NCBI GenBank assembly: GCA_949825045.1
Contig: OX463809.1
Coordinates: 1,143,501 to 1,207,500, forward strand
Source: Argyresthia goedartella
Lineage: Eukaryota; Arthropoda; Insecta; Lepidoptera; Argyresthiidae
Direction: 5' to 3'
Length of the DNA stretch: 64,000 nucleotides
Part shown: positions 10,280 to 19,978 of the stretch, piece after piece
Numbering within the stretch: position 1 is the first letter of the stretch
Layout: each line of letters starts with the position of its first letter
Program-made: the position numbers and the translations under genes
Notes under the pieces: model-generated
Databases searched by the model: none
What the model was told of the DNA's origin: nothing
What the model saw: the letters and a program-made list of their open reading frames with translations, nothing else

Positions 10280-13200
10280 TCACCCTTGATCATCAAAGCC
10301 GAGCATGTCTTCTATCGGGAACCATATTAGACCAAGCGTTCTTTCGCCTTCATCTTGTTGACCAGATTTGAACCTTACGGCGGTGGGTCCCAAGGATTCT
10401 TTTGGCAAGCTGTGTAAAACGTGCTGACTGTTGCTTGTAAAATTCCTTATTTCAAATCCACCTTGTTTGTGAATGTCTACTACTTCTTGTATCAGCTTCA
10501 AAGCCGTCTCCTCATCATCTATGCTCTGGATGTAGTCGTCCATATAATGATCTCGACATATCGCTTCCACTGCGCGCGGCATCGTATCTTCAAATCTTCG
10601 TGCGTTCTTGTTCTTCACAAACTGAGCCACAAAAGGTGAACAGTTCGCTCCGAAGATAAGTGACGTCATCAAAACATACGTTTTTACGGGATTCTCAACA
10701 CCCCTAGAAATGGTGCGATCATCTACTCGCTGTTCAGAACTCTTGCTTGTAGGTCTCCATAAGAAGCAAAGAGCGTTCCGATCCTCTGGCAGGATTTTCA
10801 CCCGTAAAAACATGTCCTTAATATCGCCCGAAATACCTAAATTTTTTTCTCTAAATCTCAGCATAATCCCAAACAAGGACATGAGTAGATCAGGACCCTT
10901 AAGCAGATAGTCATTTAGCGATAACCCGTTAGTTTTTGCTGCGGCGTCGAAAACAAGGCGTATTTTTTTCCTGTTAGGGTTATCAACCCCGAAGTGCGGA
11001 AGGAACCAAGTTTTGTCAGTAGCCGTGGTGTCGGTTAATTCTTCAGCGAAGTTGTTTTCAAAAAGATGATCAATTCTTTCAGAGTACCTGCAGGCGAAAC
11101 CTTCGTTGGACTTCATTTTCTTTTCGATCCCTCGAAGACGGCTGACCGCGTTTGGATAGGAGTTTGGCATTTTGCAGTTGGGGTCCCTCCATGGCAGACC
11201 GACGGTCCAACTTTCTTCGATCAGAGTAGAAGATTGTTCCAGCTGTTCCCAGGCTCTGACGTCTTCCGAGTTCTGTCGTGGTTTTCCAGATATCCCCATA
11301 GATTCGATAGTAAAACTTCTTCGCACGTCTTCGTCTATCTCGTGAAGTATGCGATCTCGCTCAGTCTCACTTGAATTGTTGCCTTCGTCGGAAAGAAATA
11401 GTGCCGTGTGAACCCTGTCGTTAGTGGCTGACGCATAAGTACGGCCGTGTACACACCAACCCAAAAGAGTGCGCGTGGCGTAGGGCTCGTTAGGCTTTCC
11501 AGAAACAATCTCTAAAGGTACAATTAAATTATAATTATCCTGGCCAATAAGTAATTCTGGTTTAATTTTACTATCAAAGTTGCTAAGTTCACAGCGCAAA
11601 TTTTTCAGACTTGAGCTATCTAAATAATCTAAACACAAATCTTGAACAGTTAAGTTAAGATAATCGACACCCCTAGCTTTAAGTGTAAACATTTCACCGT
11701 GATTGTTCGACATTGTAAGGTCCATGACGTAACTATCGCACACTAGTTTATTATTGTTCCAGGCGCCACACACACGCATTGTTTGTTTATCACCGCGGAT
11801 ACCTACACGCGATGCGAGCCCGGTGCTTATCAATGATACCGTGGACCCATCGTCGAGAAGCGCCACTGTGTTCACTTTACCACTTGGTCCGTGGATGGTA
11901 ACAGGTACAGTTTTAAGCAAAACTTGGCACTTACCGGTACGGATGTGAGTTACCGTCTCGGAAGCAGACTTCACCTCGGTTACGTCCTGGATGTTGACGC
12001 CGGAACTTGGGCGGCCGTCTTGGGCCGGGTAGTGAAGTAGTCGATGGTGCTGAGCCCCGCAGCCGTCCTTATCGCAAGGGGCCGCTGGGCACGTTGCCTT
12101 GTCGTGACGTGCAACTAAACACTTGTAACAAATGCCGTACCGTTTCACATGACGCCACCTGTCTTTACGCAACGCCTTTTTGAACGATTTACACTGCACT
12201 AGGCTATGCTGTGACATATGACAATATAAACACTTGCTATCACTTTCATTTGACTGCACTAGCATAGCATACGAGCGCGACGCACTTTGATCGCACTGCA
12301 CCAGCTGCCGCTGTTTGTTGCCGTCACTGCGCGTACCTAAAATGCTAACGTTGGCTGTAGTTGAGATCTTCACCGCTTCCTCGTTCAAAAAGTCGGATAG
12401 TATTTCCAGACGTGACTTTTTATTTTCGGTAATAAGTGATTTAGATATCAGCACCGTTGGTAATTTCGACAAAACCATTGTTGCAATGTTCATAACTTGC
12501 AGATATTCGTTACGCCCGACTGAGCGTACTGCTGCAACGAAGTTTTGCACTTTAACTGAATAGTACACTATATCGCGATGATATTCTGGTGACATAGGTT
12601 GAAGTTTACGTATGTCGTACACTATCCTGGCAAGTATGGTATCCGGGTTTCCGAACCGTAGCTCTAGCGTGGACATTAACTTGTCCGGTGAGGTTGCAGT
12701 GACCAGCAGTGCCGAGACAGCTTCCTTGGCGGCTCCGCTGAGACACTTGCGCAATCTCCATAAGTTTTCTTTTGACGTAAAGCCACACACTTCTGTAGAC
12801 TCCTCGAATGCCTGCTTAAACTGAAGCCACTCCATCGGGTCCCCGGAGAAAGAAGGTAGGTCTCTCGGGGTGCTAATGTGGCTTAGCAGGTTGGCATTGG
12901 GTCTGTTAGTGGCTGAGGCAGCGGCTAAATCCCTTAGTGCAGTCGCAAGAATCTGCACCGTTCCAATATCGTTGCCGACGGCATCCGTCGGCGGTGGTGC
13001 GCGCAGCTGGCCCGGGTTATAACCATGATCGTGGGCTGGCTGCCCCGTTTGTGACTCTTGCTGACTTTTTTCTAGCCACTTCTCGACCTCTTCTGTGACG
13101 TCATTGTGTTCTTCTGATTGTGGACTGTATTCATCTTCTAGTTCGGCTAATTCAGCTTCGAGCGTTTTATCAATAAGCTCCATCTGAATTTGAGCCTTTT

Positions 13201-13528
13201 TCTTAGCCGCTTCTAGTTCCAGCTTCTTCTTCCGTGCTAGTAAAGACGACGACGTAGAAATCTTGCACTTTGAACCCATCATGGATGCAGGCGGCGGCGT
13301 TGGTCGACGTTCCGACTTTACACTACTACCCGCAAATACAATTGTTCGACTCAGGTCTGGCGCTGTTTCGGCTTTTTTCGGCGTCTTTTGACCATCTGTC
13401 GGCATGGAAGAACCTGGTTGTGGCTCCTGTTGTGAGCCATCTTGCTGCAGGTTCGCTTCTTTTCTTGCGATCTCCTTCCGAAATGAGCTCCGCGTGTTCA
13501 CCATTTCCAGTTTTGGTGAGTGGTACAT
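10280..13528 (-). CDS. BEL-1 gag-pol, 5' part: Gag, protease, reverse transcriptase
   Basis: 1082 residues in one frame. The Gag N-terminus is charged with a coiled-coil-like stretch (about 95-150, Lys/Glu/Ala/Leu-rich). The capsid-like region has 'LPSFSGDPMEWLQF' (about 215). Two CX2CX4HX4C zinc knuckles follow at about 431-445 and 460-475 ('CLYCHMSQHSLVQC', 'CYKCLVARHDKATC'). The aspartic protease motif 'LLDDGSTVSLI' is near 557. RT residues include 'GDIKDMFLRV' and the catalytic 'YMDD' near 994. Unlike BEL-2 and BEL-3, gag and pol are joined without a stop codon. The start could instead be Met9 ('MVNTRSSF'). The frame ends at the frameshift near 10280. Confidence 0.93.
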   Translation of the reverse strand: MYHSPKLEMVNTRSSFRKEIARKEANLQQDGSQQEPQPGSSMPTDGQKTPKKAETAPDLSRTIVFAGSSVKSERRPTPPPASMMGSKCKISTSSSLLARKKKLELEAAKKKAQIQMELIDKTLEAELAELEDEYSPQSEEHNDVTEEVEKWLEKSQQESQTGQPAHDHGYNPGQLRAPPPTDAVGNDIGTVQILATALRDLAAASATNRPNANLLSHISTPRDLPSFSGDPMEWLQFKQAFEESTEVCGFTSKENLWRLRKCLSGAAKEAVSALLVTATSPDKLMSTLELRFGNPDTILARIVYDIRKLQPMSPEYHRDIVYYSVKVQNFVAAVRSVGRNEYLQVMNIATMVLSKLPTVLISKSLITENKKSRLEILSDFLNEEAVKISTTANVSILGTRSDGNKQRQLVQCDQSASRSYAMLVQSNESDSKCLYCHMSQHSLVQCKSFKKALRKDRWRHVKRYGICYKCLVARHDKATCPAAPCDKDGCGAQHHRLLHYPAQDGRPSSGVNIQDVTEVKSASETVTHIRTGKCQVLLKTVPVTIHGPSGKVNTVALLDDGSTVSLISTGLASRVGIRGDKQTMRVCGAWNNNKLVCDSYVMDLTMSNNHGEMFTLKARGVDYLNLTVQDLCLDYLDSSSLKNLRCELSNFDSKIKPELLIGQDNYNLIVPLEIVSGKPNEPYATRTLLGWCVHGRTYASATNDRVHTALFLSDEGNNSSETERDRILHEIDEDVRRSFTIESMGISGKPRQNSEDVRAWEQLEQSSTLIEESWTVGLPWRDPNCKMPNSYPNAVSRLRGIEKKMKSNEGFACRYSERIDHLFENNFAEELTDTTATDKTWFLPHFGVDNPNRKKIRLVFDAAAKTNGLSLNDYLLKGPDLLMSLFGIMLRFREKNLGISGDIKDMFLRVKILPEDRNALCFLWRPTSKSSEQRVDDRTISRGVENPVKTYVLMTSLIFGANCSPFVAQFVKNKNARRFEDTMPRAVEAICRDHYMDDYIQSIDDEETALKLIQEVVDIHKQGGFEIRNFTSNSQHVLHSLPKESLGPTAVRFKSGQQDEGERTLGLIWFPIEDMLGFDDQG

Positions 13529-13537
13529 GTGGACGTA

Positions 13538-13555
13538 GATCTGGCTCGAAGACCA
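13538..13555 (-). promoter_or_regulatory. BEL-1 putative primer-binding site
   Basis: In element direction a 3-nt spacer (AAG) follows the 5' LTR and is followed by 'TGGTCTTCGAGCCAGATC'. The TGG start is expected for pairing with a tRNA 3' CCA. I could not assign the tRNA, and the sequence differs from the BEL-2 and BEL-3 sites. Confidence 0.5.
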
Positions 13556-13558
13556 CTT

Positions 13559-13871
13559 TGTAGGGGGTTGTGGCGTTCACTTCTCGGAGATAAAAGGTTA
13601 GGTAGAAAAGTGTGTTTATTAGCACTTTAGCGTACACGGTACAAATAAACGTGGGAAAGACCCTAGAGTAGACCTAACGGATGCGGTGTCACTCTCGCGC
13701 GCCTGCTTTCATGCGACTGACTGGGCCGGGTACTCTCATTGGCCGGCGGGGCGGCTGAGAGTGACGTCACACGCTACTAGCCTATGCTCACGCCTGTCCG
13801 TTCCACACAGGGGTAGACAGATGCGATAGCTTAATGCAAACTAGATACCTATGTATAAAGCGTCGCCAACA
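13559..13871 (-). repeat. BEL-1 5' LTR
   Basis: 313 bp. It matches the 3' LTR apart from a few substitutions and short gaps. It should carry the element promoter and polyadenylation signal. The adjacent 13872-13876 is TGATG, the right target-site duplication. Confidence 0.95.
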
Positions 13872-13876
13872 TGATG

Positions 13877-14496
13877 TACCCAGTGACAATCACATTTGTG
13901 ACGAATGAACTAAATCTTGAGCTAAAATTCATCAAGCCGTTTAGGCTACAGTCGAAAAACTCTACCCTTCTTCTGGCGCAGTCGGGTAAAAGCATCATAC
14001 TGACAATGAAAACTATACGAAACAAAAAGATGATTTTCACCTTAAACGTAATATCTTTTGGGATCTAAAAGGAACATTGATACGGCTCTTGTGTCAAAAA
14101 ATGGTATTCCAAATATCTTAATACATTATTTGAAATTATAGAAATAACCTTTATAATAAAAAAATAAGTAAATTAATACATTTTTTATAATAAATAAATA
14201 AAACATAATGTTCGCACTATTCTGTCTCAGTGACTGACATGTTGTGTTGCAGCTGACCCCGCGAACTCCGCATCGCCGCCGCCTGAGTGAGCTGTCAATT
14301 GCGGAAGATGGTGAAGTTCAAAATATAATTTATTAAAAAACAATATGTATATATGTTTACATGAAGTTTACCGATATTTTAATAGTCATTGTTCTATTTG
14401 GGGCGGAGACGAATTCAATAAATAAGAGATCATTATAACTAGACCCTTTTTCAGATATAAGTGGTGTAACTAACCCGATTTGATTTTTATAAATGT
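13877..14496. other. Intergenic flank of BEL-1, no supported gene
   Basis: AT-rich. At about 14252-14300 'CAGCTGACCCCGCGAACTCC' resembles the head of the short element at 6401 and is probably a fragment of that family. Confidence 0.45.
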
Positions 14497-14497
14497 A

Positions 14498-15288
14498 ACC
14501 GTAAGATAGTCAAAACCGTTAGTTGATACTCGAACGTTTTTTTTCTCGTTAGTTGGTCAACTATCGACAGATAGTAAACTGTAGCGTACTGCTTACTATA
14601 CGACGCGTTAGTTGATAAACTAACGGTTGAAACCGTTAAATAGTAAACTGGTTTAAACTTGAATTGCAAACGAAATATCAGGGCAAATACTGCGGTAGCT
14701 TAGGTGAAGACTAGAGGGGGCGAGCGCAGCAAAGCCCCCGAATAGACTTCGTGTTAGGTTGACATGTAAGAACAAAAGAAACGTAATTTCTAAACTCTGA
14801 CGGTCTGGCTTACTATCTGTCGATAGTTGATCAACTAAAGCGTTAGTTTATCAACTTGGTTTTTAGGGTTCCGTACCCAACGGGTAAGAACGGAACCCTA
14901 TTACTAAGACTTCGCTGTCCGTCCGTCCGTCCGTCCGTCTGTTACCAGGCTGTATCTCAAGAACCTAGCTAGCTAGAGAGTTGAAATTTTCACAGATTAT
15001 GTATTTCTGTTGCCGCTATAACAACAAATACTAAAAACCAGGATAAAAGAAATATTTAAGGGGGCTCCCATACAACAATTCTTTCAATACCACATACAAA
15101 CTTATGGATGCACCTGGTTACGTACATGGAGTGTGAAAGTAACCGCACCAGTAACTTTGTAAACAATATTTTGCTGTGTAAAATCCAAACTATTCACTCC
15201 ACACTATCGCTTCCATTGAACGGTGGTACGGAACCCTTCGTGCGCGATTTAGAATCGCACTTGACCGGTTTTTTACTATCTTACGGTG
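14498..15288. mobile_element. MITE-like DNA element, copy 1, interrupted
   Basis: The left end reads 'ACCGTAAGATAGTCAAAACC' and the right end is its complement, 'CTATCTTACGGTG' at 15276-15288. The interior holds several inverted 'CGTTAGTTGATAAACTAACG'-type segments and the shared core with a GC-rich hairpin (about 14680-14780). It has no coding capacity. The right terminal repeat is split at about 14858 by the element at 14861-15275. Copy 2 is intact at 29260-29554. Confidence 0.75.
14861..15275 (+). mobile_element. Lepidopteran GGGTTCCGTACC repeat, inside the MITE
   Basis: Begins 'TTTTAGGGTTCCGTACCC' and ends with 'GGTACGGAACCCTTCGTGCG' and 'TTGACCGGTTTTTTAC', so the two ends are partly inverted. 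It contains a CCGT microsatellite at about 14919-14938 and 'CTGTATCTCAAGAACC'. This family is very abundant in Lepidoptera (established knowledge; class not certain). Related copies lie at 55885-56826. No functional protein is encoded. Confidence 0.8.
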
Positions 15289-15350
15289 ACATATATAAAA
15301 ATAAGATATGAAATAGAGTTGTCCAAAATAGTAGCCACCACGAACCAATG

Positions 15351-15426
15351 ATTTATCCCTACAAGGCCAGATTCCTAAAAGGACAGACTCCTGTCCTTTT
15401 AGGAATCTGGCCTTATAGGAATAAAT
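15351..15426. repeat. Large near-perfect hairpin, 4-nt loop
   Basis: Arms 15351-15386 and 15391-15426 are nearly exact reverse complements (one or two mismatches) around the loop ACTC. See also 15565-15621. Confidence 0.85.
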
Positions 15427-15564
15427 CGAATCGAGTTTCTAATCTTACCGATACACGCGCCTTAACATGTAAAATGCTGCTGCTGTTAGTGGACTAATCA
15501 TTCCGTCTGATATATTATTGGTATTTTCTCGAAGTCGCACAAGGCCGAATAAACAGACTACTGC

Positions 15565-15621
15565 TGCCTCCATAGTGTGGGGCCAAAGGACTTTGTCCTT
15601 TGGCCCCACACTATGGAGGCA
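15565..15621. repeat. Perfect 27-bp hairpin, 3-nt loop
   Basis: Arms 15565-15591 and 15595-15621 are exact reverse complements around TTT. The arms are GC-rich ('GTGTGGGGCCAAAGGAC'). Two such tight fold-backs within 300 bp point to a local fold-back process or hairpin element. Confidence 0.88.
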
Positions 15622-16035
15622 AGTCGCCCTATTCCACATATCCCTACCGGTAGGGAAGTTTTTTTTCCCACTTTTTGCTACTAGAGGGGGTACATGGCTA
15701 TTTTACTTCAATGTATTTCTACCAAGATCTGTGTCGTAAATGTGGAATAAATGTAGTCCTTAATCCTGCCTGACCAATCATTGAAGAAAAGGCAGATTTA
15801 CTTCGCGACAAATTGGTCCAATATCCCAAAGTGGATTCGAAGCGACCTGTATTACAGAAGAACGCTTGCCTTTTAGAATCCTTTTGTCTTTATAACGGTT
15901 TTCTGACCAAACCGGCGCGCGTGTTCGGGAATGCTCGAGGGTTATAGATCAGAGCTACTCTGTACCACACTGGCTTTCCATAATTAATTCCATAATTATC
16001 TTTCCCTATCCTAGATTTGAGCTTTGTATGTATTG
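15622..16035. other. No supported gene
   Basis: Mixed-composition intergenic DNA. I see no motif, repeat end or coding evidence. Confidence 0.5.
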
Positions 16036-16040
16036 GTTTA

Positions 16041-16465
16041 TTTATCTACACACGTATCATAAACCCTCTTTACTGCGTACAAAAACCGCACGTTAAAATC
16101 AGCATAATGTTAAACTACTTGGTAAAAACTCATTTCTTATCTGAAAAAATTCTACATATTATGACATTCAAATTTCGAACGCCGACGCCCGCCTCCATGC
16201 CGCCCCTAGTTTGTCTGTGAAGTTGGTACTGACATTCAAATTTCGACGCCCGAGAACAAGCTAAACAACTGCAGAGCCACAATGCCCATCAAACATGCGG
16301 TTCCTGAACACATCAAAGAGAGCTTATGATATGTGAGTAGATAAACTAGTGTATGTAACTGTACATAATTAGGCATGTAAACTCTCGAGTGATATTATTA
16401 TGAAACTCGCCCTCGAGTATTAATGCCCTCCATTATGTAGCAGTCAAATAAACTACTATTATGTG
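16041..16465 (+). repeat. Dispersed repeat family F, copy 1
   Basis: Starts 'TATCTACACACGTATCATAA' and ends near 'GTAGCAGTCAAATAAACTAC'. It contains two copies, the second shortened, of a 68-bp unit starting 'GACATTCAAATTTCGAACG'. Other copies are at 54529-54850 and 57731-58246, with a partial minus copy at 50299-50395. Confidence 0.8.
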
Positions 16466-16559
16466 TATTTATATTTTTATATAATATTTATGTACTTAAG
16501 TATGTAGTGTATCTAGCAGTTAGTTCTATAGTTCAGTAATATAAGTATGAATGTATCTT

Positions 16560-16730
16560 ATCAGAGCACATAGGTCTATCCTGTATATAAAATTATTCAT
16601 ATCAACCTTGGGTTTGCTGGAAGAGATCTCTATTTAGAGATAAGCATGCCTTTGTAGATGTCCTTTCGGTTTTATTATATCTTATGTCGTTTTATGTGCA
16701 ATAAATATATACGAAATACGAAATACGAAA
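16560..16730 (+). mobile_element. LINE 3' end (5'-truncated copy)
   Basis: Contains 'GGTTTGCTGGAAGAGATCTC' then 'TTAGAGATAAGC', 'GCCTTTGTAGATG' and 'GTGCAATAAATA', with an ACGAAAT repeat tail. This is the 3' end of a non-LTR retrotransposon. Minus-strand copies of the same end lie at about 29625-29750 and 57545-57660. Confidence 0.7.
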
Positions 16731-16734
16731 GCCA

Positions 16735-18355
16735 GGAATGCTAGAGCGGTACAGAGCAACCTGCAAAGCAGAGCAGAAACTATCCAAAACAGGCAACCAA
16801 CGGTTGTACCGCACGGGATTACATGGCGCAAATTGATGAAGTATCGCCCGCGCCTGTAGTATACTGAGGAAGGTGAGAGACAGAGCTATCTATAGCGCAT
16901 AAATCTGTCCTTCACTTTCCCGCGTCAACACCCACCGCGGGGTCGGTGTGCTGCGGGCGCTGATTTGCCAGAGATAGCACCGGATGCTCTACCTTCACAC
17001 TACTTTGCTTTTTCCAGCCAAGAATAACGTAGCGTTATAGAGTTAATCAGATTATGAAAACTCAGAGTGTTGCAGAGTAGCCCCGATCTAAACCAACACT
17101 TCGGGTTTTCGGTGATTTCACTCGGCGCCGGTCTAAATCTCCAAACTACTGTGACGAGGAGATCTGTATCCCACAGGCATTCCTGATTACGCAGTCGGGG
17201 CAGGAAATAGGGGATAATTGCACTTGGGGATAAACGTATTGTACTAAATATATAATCCTGCAAAGCAAAGCTTCGATGCGTACAATCTATAGGCCAATCT
17301 ATGCTGGAACTTCGAATATAACTTTGTAACCAACATTTTTGTTGTAATGCTAGTTTCACACAATGGCAAGAACGGTGAAGCAGTAGAGAGCACAGCCCCA
17401 TTTCCTGAAACCAGGTTATGTGAAACAAGACGATGGTGAAGCAAGTGTTGCATCAATCAAAAGGCCTGTTTTGTTCGTCGGTGCACTTAGATTACAAGTT
17501 CTAGTGAAATTTGTAGTGATTGCGCTAATGACAAAATAAAATTTAAATTAATAATAGTATTTAGTATATTAAGATTTGTTAAGTTAACATAGCAATATGA
17601 TAATTGGTATTTCGCATAAGCACTATAAAATATAAGTTCCAAATATTCAATTAAAAAATAAATCAAAATCTTGATCGTAGAATACAGTGTACAAGTAATA
17701 CAGAATTGATTAAATCTTCAATTTCTTAATTTGTTTTTTGAAAAATAATAATAGATTAATATGTTTTCAGAAGTGTTCAATTTCACAACTTGGTATTTTC
17801 ATATTATGGTGCTATCACACCTTTATCTTAGCGCTCGCCTGGCCTCGCCTCGCCTCGTCTCGCCTAGTCTACGGAATCTTGAACATGTCGAAGCTGTTTA
17901 CTGAGAAGAAGGAAACCATTCGCACTGAAAGACAAAATTATGTTTAAAAAAACGGAAATTCGAGCATCATTGTTGTACTTCTATTTATTTTCAGTAAGTT
18001 AATTTATTTTTCGAAGGCTGATGATATTTTTTGCAATTCTCAAGAGAGGAGAAACAAGTTTAGCCGATTCGCACCGACCTTGTATAATTCTTCCCCGAAC
18101 AGGGTTAACTTCAACACTATAGAGCACTATAAAGACTCATTAATACGGGGTTTAGGGGCTTTAGCATGCGACAATTATTTTCTTTATCGCTTTATGTACC
18201 TGTCTCCGTAAGATTGTAAAAACCGCTAGTTTATAAACGATCGCGTGAGTTTATAAACTATCGATGGTATAAATGGTAAACAGGACCGACAGGTTAATAC
18301 AATTAAAACTAATCACCTTAAGACTATACTGTACATCAGTTGATGAACCTTCAAT
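16735..18355. other. Unassigned sequence with minor repeats
   Basis: The stretch 16735-17460 is more GC-rich than its surroundings and has an open frame on the minus strand (17000-17428) I do not recognise; it could be an old repeat. A GCCTC microsatellite lies at 17836-17866. At about 18205-18270 'CCGTAAGATTGTAAAAACCG' and inverted TAAACGAT segments look like a relic of the MITE at 14498. The last five bases, ACCGA at 18356-18360, are the left TSD of BEL-2. Confidence 0.45.
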
Positions 18356-18360
18356 ACCGA

Positions 18361-18939
18361 TGTTTAATATTTATGCTTCGGAAACGCACCGGTTTTTTGT
18401 TGCGCGAATCGATCGCGAGTAATCGGCACATCACTAGCGAAAACGGCACTAGCAGCTGTCACTCCTACCGGAACGAGATGTAAAATTGGAGGTTATCTTT
18501 ACTCTTGGTCTTGTCTCATCGGTGAGAACATAACATGGCAGCTCGGGCCCCGTGGCATTGATGGTATTTCGGTGTACCAATTATCATACAGGCATCGGGC
18601 CTGGTCAGAGTGTAAATCTGCATCGTCGGGAAATAAGTAGATTCACGTCATCGGTTGAGTGATTTGTGTTGTGAAGCACATAGTCGTATCGGCGGCGACT
18701 CCACGTGCCGCCAGCAGCGCGCCGGCGACGGCGTCGGACAGCGACGGCAAGGATTCAATCCATTTCCTATCCCAACTGTGCCCCCTTTCCCGAATTCCTG
18801 TCTCGAATCGAGCCTTTAATCTCCTGTCTACGGTGACAAGGTAATAAACAAAATTCATCACTTCTTTTCTCTCACGTGTGGGCAAAGGCACACCCCCCTC
18901 GGGATTCCACGCCGTTCGGTAGGCGTGGGAAGTTAAACA
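18361..18939 (+). repeat. BEL-2 5' LTR
   Basis: 579 bp, TGTTTAAT...TTAAACA. Paired with 25369-25946. Confidence 0.95.
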
Positions 18940-18942
18940 TTT

Positions 18943-18956
18943 TGGTAGCAGGAGCG
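18943..18956 (+). promoter_or_regulatory. BEL-2 putative primer-binding site
   Basis: Three nucleotides (TTT) after the LTR comes 'TGGTAGCAGGAGCG', starting with the TGG expected for tRNA CCA pairing. BEL-3 has the related 'TGGTAGCAGAGCGTGG' at the same spacing. Confidence 0.65.
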
Positions 18957-19632
18957 CGGTTTCCTAGTGGGAAATCATCGATTCACGGTTGTAGGTTGCC
19001 TTTGTCACATTGTGGTTGGGAGAAAAGAATATCTCAGATTGGCTCAAGTCGGCAATGAGTCTGTGGTCGGTATACCACGATTAAAAGTTCATTTTCGGTA
19101 AGTGAAAGTATAAGTGCCAATTTAGTTAACAGTTGTTATAAATTTGTAGTCGGAAACTACTGTTACCAGCGCATAAAAGATTGAACAGTCATTCTGCGAA
19201 GCCTAGATTGTATTACTGCGATAGAACGTCGGGTTCTTTAGTCCTACAGTGTTATTTCGGTTTACACAGCAGGGTCGGGCTATTTAAGGGGTATTAAGCT
19301 GATTGCGCTGACCTCAAAGGAAGTGTGGTTCATATCGCCACTTCTGGAAGCCACTTATTATTTTGTTTTTTTTTATAATAACCTTTTGTGTGTTATTTGT
19401 ATTGTACCACATGGTGGCATTCTCTAATTGATTTAGAGTGTATATTATAAGGTGTATGTCCACAGGGCGACCATATTAAATATTGTTTAGGATTTAATTG
19501 TTTTAGTGGTTGCCTTGGTTTTTACAACTTAGTTTTAATTTCTGTGCCCAGCGCTGACGGGAAAGTGCTGGTATCTGGCTGTGCTTAGTTCGGTAGTGAA
19601 GCATAGGACCAGGAACAATTAAATCGGTAACC

Positions 19633-19978
19633 ATGGCACCTTCGCCCTTGACGGTACTGCGATATGGTGTCCGTGAGGAGATGAGATGGCTCGCCCATAC
19701 TCACAAGTATGTGGAGCGACCCGACATGGACGATGTCCTGCTCAAGCGTGTGGAGGACGCAATGACATGCGTCGGGAAGGTGTGTCGGCTGGCTGCCGAG
19801 GCTGAAGCCCTCGGGCTTACGGATGAGGCCTCGGTGGCTGCAGTGAAGCAGCTCTGCGCGGATGCTGACCAAGCGATGGAGTGCTTGGGCGACATCGAGC
19901 GTCGCGTCGAAAAAATTAAGCGGTCGCGTCGGGATGACCGCGGGGAGGGTAGCGGAGACCCCCCCCCCCCCCCCCTAA
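19633..19978 (+). pseudogene. BEL-2 Gag N-terminal part, up to the C17 run
   Basis: About 115 residues from 'MAPSPLTVLRYGVREEMRW', Ala/Glu-rich and helical, then an Arg-rich stretch and a run of Pro codons from 17 consecutive C (about 19959-19975). After the run the Gag homology continues in a different frame. BEL-3 has a matching N-terminal Gag piece (45475-45825), also separated by a frame change. The C run could be a replication slip or an assembly error, so the break should be treated with caution. Confidence 0.75.

Larger units (their letters stand above)
7573..13871 (-). mobile_element. BEL/Pao LTR retrotransposon BEL-1, nearly intact
   Basis: Full-length element on the minus strand, bounded by two LTRs with TG...CA ends and flanked by the 5-bp duplication TGATG (7568-7572 and 13872-13876). 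The order in element direction is LTR, short leader, gag, protease, RT, RNase H, integrase, LTR, as in BEL/Pao. There is no env-like frame. The two LTRs differ at a handful of sites by eye, one of them a 5-6 bp gap. Only two lesions break the coding region: a frameshift near 10280 and a stop codon about 55-60 bases further along. The low damage suggests a recent insertion. Confidence 0.95.

Noticed and set aside
7947..13563. Plus-strand frames across BEL-1
   Set aside because: They are shadows of the minus-strand gag-pol genes.
14262..14343. Terminal host exon after a TTGCAG acceptor
   Set aside because: The start 'CTGACCCCGCGAACTCC' resembles the head of the dispersed short element at 6401, so a repeat fragment is the simpler reading.
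17000..17428. 142-codon frame on the minus strand
   Set aside because: Not recognised; composition and surrounding GC-rich sequence suggest an old repeat, and an overlapping frame of similar quality exists.
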